Made by a program: the position numbers and the translations under genes. Positions 8,545 through 18,505 of a stretch of DNA of 64,000 bases are shown piece by piece. The notes beneath the pieces are model-generated. The model searched no databases. It was not told the origin of the DNA and saw only the letters and a program-made list of their open reading frames with translations. How positions within the stretch are numbered: position 1 is the stretch's first letter; the number at the start of each line of letters is the position of its first letter. This DNA is from Gramella jeungdoensis. Its GTDB lineage: Bacteria > Bacteroidota > Bacteroidia > Flavobacteriales > Flavobacteriaceae. The stretch spans positions 62,001 to 126,000 of the forward strand of contig NZ_JAMSCK010000001.1 of the NCBI RefSeq assembly GCF_023805255.1, read 5' to 3'.

Positions 8545-10221
8545 TTACTCAGAACAAGAACTAGTATCCCAGAACACAGGCTGAGTATGATCTGCTTTCT
8601 GGTCTACATTAATGTTTTGTTCTACTAATTCATTAGGATAAAGGAATGATCTGATAAATCCATCATTTGGAGTTATTAGGGTAGGTTGCAGGTTCATTGG
8701 CTTACAGGTTCTTCTGTAAGTATTGTATGCTTCTACACCGTTACCAAATAGTGCAATAAAGTATTGCTTAACGATGATGTTTAATTTTTCATCTTCGCTG
8801 GAGGCGGCATCATAATCTGCCAGCACTTCGTTTACATAAGCATCGATATCATCATCTGATGGAACAAGCGCTTCATTCGCTGCGGGAGCACCAAAATCAA
8901 TCACTTTTTCAATAGATTTTCTCATTCCATTTTCAAGGTAGGTTTTAGCATCACCTGTAACACCCATGGTTAAAGCGGCTTCAGCCAACATGAAATCTGA
9001 AAAGGAAGCTAACATTATTGGAGAAATCCCAGCTCCCATAAGTCCTATTGATCTTCCTGGAATAGGTTCTCCTGAACTATCATCAAATTTACCACCTACA
9101 GGATAAACTCCCCAGGTTGTTCTTTTACCTCCATCTGGTGGGATTCCATCAGGATCACCATGATCTCTACCCCAGAAACCAGCGGTTGGATCCTGAGTTC
9201 CATTGAAATTGGCTGCATAACAGAATGGATACAGGTCGAGGTTGTAATGAGAAGGAGCTTCTTCATTAATACATTCCGCTTCCTGTTCATTTGTTGTCAT
9301 TGTCAGACTTTGACGATAGAAGTAGTATCTGGTTCGAGGATCTCGGTTAGATTTCTCGAATGCCATATAATACATATAAGAGTTAGACATGTAATCTGTA
9401 ACATCAGCTGCCACGTCAAAATTTCTGCCAAATATTGGATGGCGACTGTCTGGATTTGAGAATGTTGTTGAATATCTGAATTCAAAGTCTTTACTTGAAT
9501 CATCAATATAATTTCCACTAGCTACAATATCGTTAATTTTTGAAGTCACGCTATTATCAACCAGTCTTGTTTGAACGTACATTTTCAATTTCAATGTATT
9601 TGCGAATGCTATCCAGTTATCCTCATCACCATCATAATAAAGATCGTCTGTAGGAAGGAAAGCTTCTTCTTTTTCAAGATCAGCAATAGCTTCATCAAGT
9701 AAGGCCTCCATTGCAGTATATATCTCTGCTCCTGGTGTAACATTTGGATTCTGGAAGTTAACACCGTCAATAGCTTCTGTATAGGGAACAGGTCCAAAAT
9801 AGTCTACGAGAGAAATCATCACATAAGCTTCGATGATCTTGGAAATTCCAAGATGCGTGTATAATTCCTGTTCTTCTGCCCGTTCTCTTATGGCTCTCGC
9901 GTCTGCAATTATATCTGCATAAGCAATAGAATAAGGCGTGTCAAACTGATCTGCCTGATATGCATTCGAGTAGATTGGTCCGAACATATGTAACATCCTG
10001 GTGACTTCCATACCTTCCTCTGTTATAGATTCAAAGTAAGAAGCAAGATCTACCTGCATGCTATTTAGGTAAAAGTCTACATCGGCGTTTCCTGGAGCCA
10101 GCGCATTAGGGTTTTCCAGGATCTCCAATTCTGTGGTCTCGCAAGAATTTGCACCTAAAAGTACAATGGCCATCGCGAAGACCTTTATAACTGAATTTTT
10201 AATGTGTTTATACATAGTCAA
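8545..10221 (-). CDS. SusD/RagB family substrate-binding lipoprotein
   Basis: A 558-residue lipoprotein with a signal peptide and lipobox ANSC (cysteine at about residue 27). It has the helical TPR-like N-terminal half of SusD proteins (HLGISKIIEAYVMISLVDYFGPVPYTEA is the diagnostic stretch, here cited in part as VDYFGPVPYTEA) and the late YNTYRRTCKP and YPNELVEQN segments seen in the SusD-like group of PF12771. SusD proteins cap the SusC channel and bind the substrate at the surface. The start could also be the second methionine two codons in. It is 11 bases downstream of its susC partner. Substrate is not predictable from sequence. Confidence 0.92.
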   Translation of the reverse strand: MTMYKHIKNSVIKVFAMAIVLLGANSCETTELEILENPNALAPGNADVDFYLNSMQVDLASYFESITEEGMEVTRMLHMFGPIYSNAYQADQFDTPYSIAYADIIADARAIRERAEEQELYTHLGISKIIEAYVMISLVDYFGPVPYTEAIDGVNFQNPNVTPGAEIYTAMEALLDEAIADLEKEEAFLPTDDLYYDGDEDNWIAFANTLKLKMYVQTRLVDNSVTSKINDIVASGNYIDDSSKDFEFRYSTTFSNPDSRHPIFGRNFDVAADVTDYMSNSYMYYMAFEKSNRDPRTRYYFYRQSLTMTTNEQEAECINEEAPSHYNLDLYPFCYAANFNGTQDPTAGFWGRDHGDPDGIPPDGGKRTTWGVYPVGGKFDDSSGEPIPGRSIGLMGAGISPIMLASFSDFMLAEAALTMGVTGDAKTYLENGMRKSIEKVIDFGAPAANEALVPSDDDIDAYVNEVLADYDAASSEDEKLNIIVKQYFIALFGNGVEAYNTYRRTCKPMNLQPTLITPNDGFIRSFLYPNELVEQNINVDQKADHTQPVFWDTSSCSE

Positions 10222-10232
10222 ATTTTTTCTGA

Positions 10233-13200
10233 TTAAAAGGTGGCTTTAACACTGAATCCCATTCTTCTGGCACTTGGTCCGGTTATATAATCTATACCTT
10301 GTCCATTACCAACACCTGTACTAAGAGTGTTCGTATCGAAATTGATCGCTTCAGGGAAATTGAATGCTCTATACCAAAGATTAGTTCCGGTTAAGTTAAT
10401 AGCGAAACTACCAAAAGGGGTCTTTTCCAATAACCTCTTTGGGAAGCTGTAACCTAGAGTCACTTCAGCTAACCTTAGGGTCGAACCATCATAAATCTGC
10501 AATTCATTAGGCCCGAAACCTTTATTGTTAAAATAAAGATCTGTAGCAGTGATCTGTATATTGTTCGGAGAACCATCAGCCAAAACTCCTGGAAGTACGA
10601 AAGTATCTTCCCTGTCTACTGGAACTTCTACAACTCCACGACCTTCAGTAGCACCGGCGGTTTGAGAGAAAATATCTCCTCCGTGACGGTATTGTACACT
10701 GGCGCTGAAGTTTATCCCTTTATAACTGAAGTTTGTATTACCTGTTGTGGTCCAGTCTGGATTAGGATCACCTAAGATCTTAAGCCCTGTTGCTTCCAGG
10801 TAATAACCATCACTACCTACAATACGGTTGCCATTGTCATCTCTTGCGATAGCCGAACCTCTTAATACTCCATAAGGTTCACCTTCAACCGCATAGTTGG
10901 CAGGTCTGCCACCAATAGAAGAAGTTAAGGCAATTTGCTCTGTTCCTTCCGGAAGTTCTGTTACCATAGGTTCATCCGCATAAAAGTTACCACCAATATT
11001 CCAGTTAATATCGTCAGTTCTTATTAACGCCATATTTAAATCTACTTCGATCCCCTGGTTTTCCATCTTACCAGCATTGATCCTGGTCACGGTAAATCCT
11101 GTTGCAGGATCAAGGTTTTGATCGGTAATAAGATCTTTAGACTCTTTTTTGAATACACTTACGTTGAAATTAAGCCTATTGTCAAATAACCTGGAATCCA
11201 TACCTACTTCAAATTCGCTAACAGTTTCTGGTTTCAAGTTTGGATTTCCAAGTCTGTTTGATACAGAATTTCCTGTAACCACATTATCTCCATCAACGAA
11301 AGCTCTAGCCGTTAATGCTAATGAATTCCTAGTTCCATAAGGAGATGGGAAACCAGCTGAAGAACCATAACCTACTCTAAGTTTTAAATAGTTTATAGCG
11401 TCAGATCTTAAGCCATCAAAAGCTGAAGTTGGAATAAATGATAAACTGGCCGCAGGATAGAATAAAGAATAGTTAGCTTTTTCTAAAGTTGAACTCCAGT
11501 CGTTACGTGCGGCAACGTTCAGATAAGCAAAATTCTGGTAACCCAGTGTGGCATCTCCATAAACCCCTAATTGGTTTTCTTCGGAAAAGAATGCGATATT
11601 ATTTCCAGTAAAACTATTTACGGAAGAGGCGGTAACGAAGTTGTAATGTTCAAGAACTCCGAAGGCTAGTTGTTCAACACTTTCAAGACCGTCTCTTTCA
11701 AAGGTGTCTCTACGTGTTGTACCTCCAACTACGAAATTGAAGTCAAAATCTGAAGAAAGCTCGTAATCTCCTATTAATTGTAAATTGTTGTTGAATATTT
11801 TGTTTTTTGACTGTACGGTTCTGTAGATACCTAGAACTTCTCCATCTACACCACCTTTATTCTGCCCATAAGTGCTAAACTCTGTATAAGTGTCAAGACC
11901 AGCAGTATAAGAAAGGTTAAGATTGTCATTTAAGGTATACATGATATTTGCTGAACCAAAGATCCTTTCGGTGTTTTGAGTAGTTTTTGAATTAGCTACA
12001 GTCCACCTTGGGTTTTGAATATCATTACCAGCTCTATAATAAATACTTCTTCCATCTGGTGTTTGGAATGGCATTCCCATTAAGTCAACACTTGAAGGGG
12101 TGTACATAACATCACCAAATACAGAAGCACCATCCCCAATAGTACCACTACCAGCAGAAGCCGCGATTGGTGGTGTTTGATAATCTGTATTAGAATAGTT
12201 AATAGTTCCATTTACACTGAAGTTGTTGCTCAGTTTGGCGTTACCACCTAAACCAAAATTGTTTCTTCTTAAAGTGTTTCCTGGGGTAAAACCTCTATCA
12301 TCAAGATAACCATAGTTCAAATTGAAATTAGCATTATCTGTTCCTCCGGAAACATTCAAAGATGTAGTTGAAGCCACACCTGTTCTAAAGAATTTTTCAA
12401 CACTATTATAAGGTTGAAGACGGTAATCTGATTCTACTAATTCAGGAAAGCCTTGTACTAAACTCTGATCTGAAATATTTGAAAATGGATGAGCAATTAA
12501 GGTAGTGCCATCTTCAGCGATACCTCTAAATAAACTGTTGTTGCTTATGTCCTGGCCATATTTTGAACCCCAACTACTAAAGAAGAATCCGAAACTTTGG
12601 TGAAATCCACCCGCATATTCTTCAGTATAATCGGGAAGGTGTGGTTCAGAGAAAAACAATGATTGAGAAACACTGATTTCCATTTTCTTATTGGTAACAC
12701 CTTCAGCAGAATTTTTGGTCGTGATTAAAACCACACCATTACGTCCTCTTTCTCCGTAAAGTACGGTTGCACTAAGACCTTTTAAAACCTGAACGTCTTC
12801 GATATTGTTAGGGTCCAGATCTAAGAAACGTGAGGATTCTGTTACCCCATCAAAGAATGCAGTTTGCTCGTTGGCTCCTCCATCGAATGGTACACCATCT
12901 ACGACGAACAAAGGCTGGTTACTTCCTGAAATTGACGAGTAACCACGAATGATGAAATTAGTACCAGAACCTGATACACCATTAGTAGCCGTAATGTTAA
13001 CACCCGCAGCTTTACCCTGAAGAATCCTACCAATGTCTCCTTCAGTCTTTTGGTTAATCTGTTCTGCATCCACTTTACTTACTGCATACCCCAAGGCTTT
13101 TTGTTCTCTCTTAATTCCCTGGGCAGTTACAATTACTTCTTCTAACTGTGCTGAGTCAGGAGACATAGTGACATCGATTCTATCGTTGTCTCCAACCGTA

Positions 13201-13448
13201 AACTCGGTTGTTTGGAGGCCTACAAAAGAATATACTAAAACATCTCCTTGGTTGGCCTCAATAGTGTAATTCCCGTCAAAATCGGTTTGAACACCCGTTG
13301 AAGTCCCTTTAATAACAATATTTACACCTGGGAGAGGTAAACCGGACTCATCTGTTACCGTTCCCGTTATTGTTTGCTGTTGTGCAAAGATTACTTGCAC
13401 AATGAAAACAAAAAATAGCGTAAAAATGCTGGGTAATTTTCGTTTCAT
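10233..13448 (-). CDS. SusC/RagA family TonB-dependent outer-membrane transporter
   Basis: A 1071-residue outer-membrane protein. Order: signal peptide ending FAQ (residue 23), a carboxypeptidase-D regulatory-like domain (TGTVTDESGLPLPGVNI onward, to about 105), a TonB-box/plug region starting at EEVIVTAQGIKREQKALGYAV, the plug with GERGRNGVVLITTK, and a long beta-barrel ending in a phenylalanine (SVKATF), as expected for insertion by BAM. Such proteins import oligomers bound by SusD, driven by TonB. The first 95 residues are nearly the same as in the second SusC of this window. No sigma/anti-sigma pair or hydrolase is adjacent. Confidence 0.95.
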   Translation of the reverse strand: MKRKLPSIFTLFFVFIVQVIFAQQQTITGTVTDESGLPLPGVNIVIKGTSTGVQTDFDGNYTIEANQGDVLVYSFVGLQTTEFTVGDNDRIDVTMSPDSAQLEEVIVTAQGIKREQKALGYAVSKVDAEQINQKTEGDIGRILQGKAAGVNITATNGVSGSGTNFIIRGYSSISGSNQPLFVVDGVPFDGGANEQTAFFDGVTESSRFLDLDPNNIEDVQVLKGLSATVLYGERGRNGVVLITTKNSAEGVTNKKMEISVSQSLFFSEPHLPDYTEEYAGGFHQSFGFFFSSWGSKYGQDISNNSLFRGIAEDGTTLIAHPFSNISDQSLVQGFPELVESDYRLQPYNSVEKFFRTGVASTTSLNVSGGTDNANFNLNYGYLDDRGFTPGNTLRRNNFGLGGNAKLSNNFSVNGTINYSNTDYQTPPIAASAGSGTIGDGASVFGDVMYTPSSVDLMGMPFQTPDGRSIYYRAGNDIQNPRWTVANSKTTQNTERIFGSANIMYTLNDNLNLSYTAGLDTYTEFSTYGQNKGGVDGEVLGIYRTVQSKNKIFNNNLQLIGDYELSSDFDFNFVVGGTTRRDTFERDGLESVEQLAFGVLEHYNFVTASSVNSFTGNNIAFFSEENQLGVYGDATLGYQNFAYLNVAARNDWSSTLEKANYSLFYPAASLSFIPTSAFDGLRSDAINYLKLRVGYGSSAGFPSPYGTRNSLALTARAFVDGDNVVTGNSVSNRLGNPNLKPETVSEFEVGMDSRLFDNRLNFNVSVFKKESKDLITDQNLDPATGFTVTRINAGKMENQGIEVDLNMALIRTDDINWNIGGNFYADEPMVTELPEGTEQIALTSSIGGRPANYAVEGEPYGVLRGSAIARDDNGNRIVGSDGYYLEATGLKILGDPNPDWTTTGNTNFSYKGINFSASVQYRHGGDIFSQTAGATEGRGVVEVPVDREDTFVLPGVLADGSPNNIQITATDLYFNNKGFGPNELQIYDGSTLRLAEVTLGYSFPKRLLEKTPFGSFAINLTGTNLWYRAFNFPEAINFDTNTLSTGVGNGQGIDYITGPSARRMGFSVKATF

Positions 13449-13474
13449 GTTAAGTTTATTTGAATTAGTCGTCC

Positions 13475-13504
13475 CAAATTTGCCAAAAAAATGTTAACCG
13501 TCAA
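13475..13504 (-). promoter_or_regulatory. promoter of the downstream SusCD operon
   Basis: On the minus strand TTG (13504-13502), a 19-base spacer, then CAAATTTG (13482-13475), one base off the TAnnTTTG consensus. It ends 26 bases before the ATG of susC. The leader that follows holds the 14 bases CTAATTCAAATAAA, which recur with one difference ahead of the other susC. Confidence 0.6.
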
Positions 13505-13640
13505 TAAAAATAATGTTAAAAAACGTCTTTATGTAAGGATATTTTATCAGAAACGGGTGTTGGGTATGGAATTTATATTCCTTCGATGTTGGCTTATGGA
13601 GGAAATTGTTTTAAGAAAAGTCTTAGGGTAAATATAGAAT

Positions 13641-13670
13641 AAAAAAAAAGCCACCCATTTGGGTGGCTTT
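13641..13670 (-). terminator. rho-independent terminator of the upstream SusCD operon
   Basis: A perfect 11-base-pair stem (AAAGCCACCCA with TGGGTGGCTTT) with a two-base loop plus neighbouring bases, followed on the minus strand by a T-rich run (13641-13649). It sits 24 bases past the stop of the susD gene at 13694 and separates the two SusCD transcripts. Confidence 0.92.
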
Positions 13671-13693
13671 TATAATATCAATATGGTATCCCA

Positions 13694-15223
13694 TTAATTA
13701 ACATCCCACCAGAAAGTGGAAGTGTTGTTATCTGTTGATGGAGATAATTGATTAACTGCTTCCTGATAGTTCTCAGTGTTTAGACCACCTTCACTATTTG
13801 GATATACTAAACGAGTAGGGATAGTACCCGCGTTGAATGCAGCAGGAGCAGGCTGAAGTGCTGGGAATCCGGTCCTTCTCCACTCGCTCCATGCGTCAAA
13901 TCCATTAGGGAATAATGTTACCCATTTTTCTTCACCAATTACCTGAAGCATTCCAGCATCGGCTGCATCAGCCAATCTCGCTGCCGCATAAGCTGCTGCA
14001 TCGTCAGTGATGTCAACAGTTTCGTCGTTGCTTAAATAATCGGCCATACCCCAGTAGAATGTCATAGATTCGTAAGACTGGATAATACCCTTTTCAAGCA
14101 TTTCTCCTGCGTCTTCTGATGTCCATCCTAATTCGGCAGCTTCGGCTCTGTTAAGGTAGGTGTAGGCAGAAGTCATGATTGGTAGGGGAGCTTCCTCTCT
14201 CCAGATATAAGTTTCGTTAAGTTTAACTGCACTAGCTCCATCTGGATTACTCGCTCTACCATATTCAAGACCATCAGCAGTAGCATCATTAGAGAAAATC
14301 TCTAATCTAGAATCATAGGTAGTGTTGCTTGTTGGGTTGTGAGATGCATCTGGATCAGAAAGATCATCATCGGTTGAATTACCCATTAATGCATCAGTAA
14401 TGGTTTTAGAGTTTGCATAATCTGCTTTACGAAGAGCAGTCCATGGGTTTTCAAATCCTGGAGTGTTTTGGTAGTCAAACCAAGCCTCTTCGTCAACTTC
14501 TTCAATTACTCCAAATTCATTGTTCAGAGCAGAAGCAAATTCAGCTGAAGCATAACCAGGAGCAACTTCAGAAAGTTGAATACTCATTGCCATAATCATA
14601 GAATTGGCAAATTTTCTCCATTTTGTTACATCTCCACCATATATAATATCACCTGTTGGATGATTCTCTTCAGGAGCGATCATATCTCTAGCCATTTTAA
14701 GATCTTCAATTAAAGTCTTGTAAATGGTTTCCTGAGTTGAGTATGCAGGAGTTAAATCATCTGTAAAATATGCTTCAAAAGGAACTGGTCCAAATGTGTC
14801 AGTTAATCTTTTCCAGATTACAGTGCTATAAATAGTAGCTACACCAATCTGGTTGTTAGCTGATCCCTGTGCTACAAGAGCTGGGCTTAATTCTCCTTCT
14901 TGTGAGTAAATCTCTTTGATAAGACTTAGGTTAGAAAGAGTTTGCACATAATAACCACTCCAGCTTGCTGGTGATTCGTTATATCTCTGCTCATCTGTAT
15001 ACTGAGTTTGAGACTGATACTGAACATATAAAGCAGGTCTGGTTAAATAATCTCTACCAGTTAGCGTTGCATATCTCATCATCGCCCCTGTCATAAGTGC
15101 AGCAGGGTTCGGATCCTGAGCTCCGTTGACATTCTTATTCGTGTCACCGAAGTCGTTATTTTCGCAGGATGTAAATCCAATTATCGCTGCGAAAAGAATT
15201 GCTATTAAACTATACTTTTTCAT
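13694..15223 (-). CDS. SusD/RagB family (PF12771-like) lipoprotein
   Basis: A 509-residue lipoprotein with lipobox FTSC (cysteine about residue 20). The mature start ENNDFGDTNKNVNGAQDPNP and the stretch RPALYVQYQSQTQYTD are typical of the SusD-like group 2; the fold is helical with a C-terminal FWWDV tail. It should cap the SusC transporter encoded 18 bases upstream and bind the substrate at the cell surface. It lacks evident similarity to the starch SusD binding residues, so the substrate is open. Confidence 0.92.
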   Translation of the reverse strand: MKKYSLIAILFAAIIGFTSCENNDFGDTNKNVNGAQDPNPAALMTGAMMRYATLTGRDYLTRPALYVQYQSQTQYTDEQRYNESPASWSGYYVQTLSNLSLIKEIYSQEGELSPALVAQGSANNQIGVATIYSTVIWKRLTDTFGPVPFEAYFTDDLTPAYSTQETIYKTLIEDLKMARDMIAPEENHPTGDIIYGGDVTKWRKFANSMIMAMSIQLSEVAPGYASAEFASALNNEFGVIEEVDEEAWFDYQNTPGFENPWTALRKADYANSKTITDALMGNSTDDDLSDPDASHNPTSNTTYDSRLEIFSNDATADGLEYGRASNPDGASAVKLNETYIWREEAPLPIMTSAYTYLNRAEAAELGWTSEDAGEMLEKGIIQSYESMTFYWGMADYLSNDETVDITDDAAAYAAARLADAADAGMLQVIGEEKWVTLFPNGFDAWSEWRRTGFPALQPAPAAFNAGTIPTRLVYPNSEGGLNTENYQEAVNQLSPSTDNNTSTFWWDVN

Positions 15224-15241
15224 TTATAATATTTTTTCTGA

Positions 15242-18200
15242 TTAGAAATTCAACCTTAAGTTAACACCATAACTTCTGGTACTTGGTAAACCACCATTTT
15301 CTCCATAAGCATTAGGTAACTCAGATGGATCCCAGCTGTGTACGTTATCATCAGCAACAGAGATCAACCATAGGTTTCTACCAACTACTCCTAGAGTAGC
15401 GCTGTCAAATACATTGTTTACTAAATCACCATCAAAAGTATAGCTTAAGCTAATATCTCTTAATTTAACATAGCTGGCATCATGGATGAATGGCTCTGCT
15501 AAACGGTTAGAGTAATACTGACCGTGATAAGTTAAAGCGTCTACATATGTGTCAACAGGAGCACCATCAGTGGTAACACCTACTACGTGTACACCACCAC
15601 CGTCTTCAACAGGATCCCTCTGAGGGTTTCCTCTGTCATTAAGTCCGGCAGTTTCTGCAGTAAGACCTGAATAAGATCCCCAGTTCTCAGAAAGAGAGAA
15701 GAATTTACCTCCTTTTTGGAAATCTATAGAAGCTGCTAACCTGAAGTCTTTGTAACGAATCTGGTTAAGAACACCTCCGGTGAAATCTGGAAGAATAGAT
15801 CCAAAGAATTGGTTTTGATCTACTACAAAAAGACCACCTTCGGTAACTACTGGCGTTCCGTCATCAGTTCTTCTGATTCCGGCACCTCTAATCTGACCCC
15901 ATTCTCCATTTAACTGGTGATACATAGAAACGAAGCTAAATGCTGAAGTTCCTCCTGGAGCCTGAAGACTTTGAAGGTCACCTGGTAGCTCTTCAACAAT
16001 TGTATTGTTGTCAGCGAAGTTAAACGTGATGTCCCATGCGAAATCTTCTGATCTGAATGGCGCAACATTTAATACTAGCTCGATACCATCTCTGGTAGTA
16101 ACACCAGCGTTAGTAAGGTATGAACTGTAACCTGTACCATTAGATAAACTTACAGGTACGATATCATCTTTACGCTCTTCGTTATAATAAGTTGCGTTAA
16201 GCCTAAGTCTGTTATTGAAGAATCTTACATCAAGACCAACTTCAAAGGAGCTGTTAAGTGCAGGTTGGATGCTAGGGTCAACCAATCTTGACTGGTTGTA
16301 CATCAAAGCGTTACCATTGTAAGTATAGTCATTTAATGGATATACAGGGTTAAGGGCAAGAGCGCTAACGTCTGAACCTAACTGTGCCCAGCTAGCACGA
16401 ATCTTACCAAAAGAAAGCCATGCATTATTGGTAAGTTCACTAAATATGAAACTTGTACCAATAGATGGGTAAAGATATCCGTTGTTATCTGGGAATAGGG
16501 ATGAACTATAATCCTTACGAAGTGATCCGTCAAGGAATAGCATATCGTCATAACCTAAGGATAAGTTTCCGTAAAGGCTATTCACCTGCTTTTCCCAAAG
16601 GTATGAGTCCGGAATAACCTGCTCTCTCGAGTTTGCAAAAGTGTAAACATCAGGAATGATCAAACCACCACTTGAGAAATTGGTAGAGCTCATACTTGCT
16701 CCCAATCTATCATAATTTTCAATTCTAATCTGACCTCCAACAAGAGCGTCTACATCAAATTTTCCATACTCATTATTGTATCTTAGGATACCTGTATAGT
16801 TGTCTTCTTTAAATGAACTTTTTGTTCTTCCGAAGCTGTTTACATAAGAAACGTAAAGGTCATGAGCACTTGAGTATTCTACATCAAATGGAATGAAGTT
16901 TTCGTTTCTGAACTCTGTTTGTCTCCTTGCTGCTCTAACCTCAAGATTTAAATTATCATTGAAGTTATAGGTAGCATTTAAGTTCCCGATTAGATTAGTT
17001 TCTCTATTATTATTCTGGTAGTTGTCTGTCCAGAAATATGGGTTGAACCAGAATACTGGCATTTGGAAACCGTTGTTTCTTGCGCCAGTAGCTACACCAT
17101 AAGCGTAATAGTCTGGTCCCCACCAGTTCCAGGTAGTGGCATATCCCTGAGGAGTTGAAAGTCCTCGAAGCTCTCTTAGTTTGTCTGTACTAACATCTCT
17201 ACCAAACCATGAGTTGAAAGAACCTGAAAGGTTGTTTCCATATCCATCGGCAAATTCACCCTGGATTTTCTCGGTAGTGTAGTTGATAGAAGTTCCAAGA
17301 TTTAGTTTTTCAGTTACGTCAATATCAAATTTCGCACTGATGAAGTTCTTGTTAAGTTTAGAGGCTGGGATGATACCTTCCTGATTAAGGTTGGTAAAAG
17401 AAAGTCTTCCTCTGTAGTTTTCTCCTCCTCCTGTTAGGTTGAAACCATTTTTAGCAGTCACACCTGTGTTGTAGAAGTCACGAACGTTGTCTGGTTGAGC
17501 TTCCCATGTAGCAGTTTGACCAAAGTAAGGGCTGTCAGGGAACCATGCGTACCATGGTACATAAGATTCGCCGTCAAATCTTGGACCCCAGCTCTCATCA
17601 GCATAAGGCTCAGTGTTATAACGGGCTCCGTCAAATATCTGCCATTCAGAAGGGTATGCCGCTCCGGCAACACCTCCGCCATCGAAGTCAAATGTTGCCC
17701 AGGATCCTTCTCCTGAATATCCTTGACCATATTCGTTTTGGTAGTCCATTACTCTGGCTACTTCATCAAAAGTCAGGGAGCTGGTAATTTCTACTCCTAA
17801 TTTAGTGGCATCACCACCTTTGGTAGTAATTACGATAGCACCATATTCAGCTCTCTGTCCATAAAGGGCTGTTGCTGCAGGTCCTTTAAGTACGTTAAGA
17901 CTTTCTACGTTATCCATGTCGATAACGTTTGGATCGTCAACTGGTACGTTGTCTACAATGTAAAGAGGGTCACTATCAGCGGTAAGTGAAATAGCTCCTC
18001 TAAGACGAATGCCTCCAGACGCTCCAAGTTTCGATCCTACCTGACCATTAAACTGCACACCAGCAACTTTACCGGCAATAGCATTTTTGATGTTAGCGTC
18101 CTGAGTGATGTTAAGCTCATCTGACTTAACATTTTGGGATGCGTAGGTAAGTTTCTTCTCATCTCTTTTGATACCCAGTGCGGTAACAACCACTTCCTGA

Positions 18201-18505
18201 AGCTGAGCGGCATCGGCCTTTAAAACCACATCGATTGTGTTTGATGAGCCAACGGGGTATTCAGCTGTTTCAAGTCCTACGAAAGAAAAAACCAATACCT
18301 CTCCTTGTTCAGCTTCAATGGAATAGTTTCCATCAAAATCTGTTTGTACACCTGTAGATGTACCTTTAATTACGATATTTACACCTGGTAGCGGTAAGCC
18401 GTCTTCATCGGTCACCGTACCGGTAATCGTTTGTTGTTGAGCAAAGGATATTTGCACAACAAACGCCAGTAATAGCGTTAAAATACTACTAAACTTTGTT
18501 TTCAT
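15242..18505 (-). CDS. SusC/RagA family TonB-dependent outer-membrane transporter
   Basis: A 1087-residue outer-membrane transporter: signal peptide ending FAQ (residue 23), carboxypeptidase-D regulatory-like domain to about residue 105, start of the plug at QEVVVTALGIKRDEKKLTYAS, plug motif GPAATALYGQRAEYGAIVITT, then a beta-barrel ending LRLNF. It works with the SusD encoded directly downstream, and energy comes through TonB/ExbBD encoded elsewhere. Its first 95 residues almost match the other SusC, while the plug and barrel have diverged strongly, which suggests an old duplication with new substrate choice or exchange of the N-terminal part. Confidence 0.95.
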   Translation of the reverse strand: MKTKFSSILTLLLAFVVQISFAQQQTITGTVTDEDGLPLPGVNIVIKGTSTGVQTDFDGNYSIEAEQGEVLVFSFVGLETAEYPVGSSNTIDVVLKADAAQLQEVVVTALGIKRDEKKLTYASQNVKSDELNITQDANIKNAIAGKVAGVQFNGQVGSKLGASGGIRLRGAISLTADSDPLYIVDNVPVDDPNVIDMDNVESLNVLKGPAATALYGQRAEYGAIVITTKGGDATKLGVEITSSLTFDEVARVMDYQNEYGQGYSGEGSWATFDFDGGGVAGAAYPSEWQIFDGARYNTEPYADESWGPRFDGESYVPWYAWFPDSPYFGQTATWEAQPDNVRDFYNTGVTAKNGFNLTGGGENYRGRLSFTNLNQEGIIPASKLNKNFISAKFDIDVTEKLNLGTSINYTTEKIQGEFADGYGNNLSGSFNSWFGRDVSTDKLRELRGLSTPQGYATTWNWWGPDYYAYGVATGARNNGFQMPVFWFNPYFWTDNYQNNNRETNLIGNLNATYNFNDNLNLEVRAARRQTEFRNENFIPFDVEYSSAHDLYVSYVNSFGRTKSSFKEDNYTGILRYNNEYGKFDVDALVGGQIRIENYDRLGASMSSTNFSSGGLIIPDVYTFANSREQVIPDSYLWEKQVNSLYGNLSLGYDDMLFLDGSLRKDYSSSLFPDNNGYLYPSIGTSFIFSELTNNAWLSFGKIRASWAQLGSDVSALALNPVYPLNDYTYNGNALMYNQSRLVDPSIQPALNSSFEVGLDVRFFNNRLRLNATYYNEERKDDIVPVSLSNGTGYSSYLTNAGVTTRDGIELVLNVAPFRSEDFAWDITFNFADNNTIVEELPGDLQSLQAPGGTSAFSFVSMYHQLNGEWGQIRGAGIRRTDDGTPVVTEGGLFVVDQNQFFGSILPDFTGGVLNQIRYKDFRLAASIDFQKGGKFFSLSENWGSYSGLTAETAGLNDRGNPQRDPVEDGGGVHVVGVTTDGAPVDTYVDALTYHGQYYSNRLAEPFIHDASYVKLRDISLSYTFDGDLVNNVFDSATLGVVGRNLWLISVADDNVHSWDPSELPNAYGENGGLPSTRSYGVNLRLNF

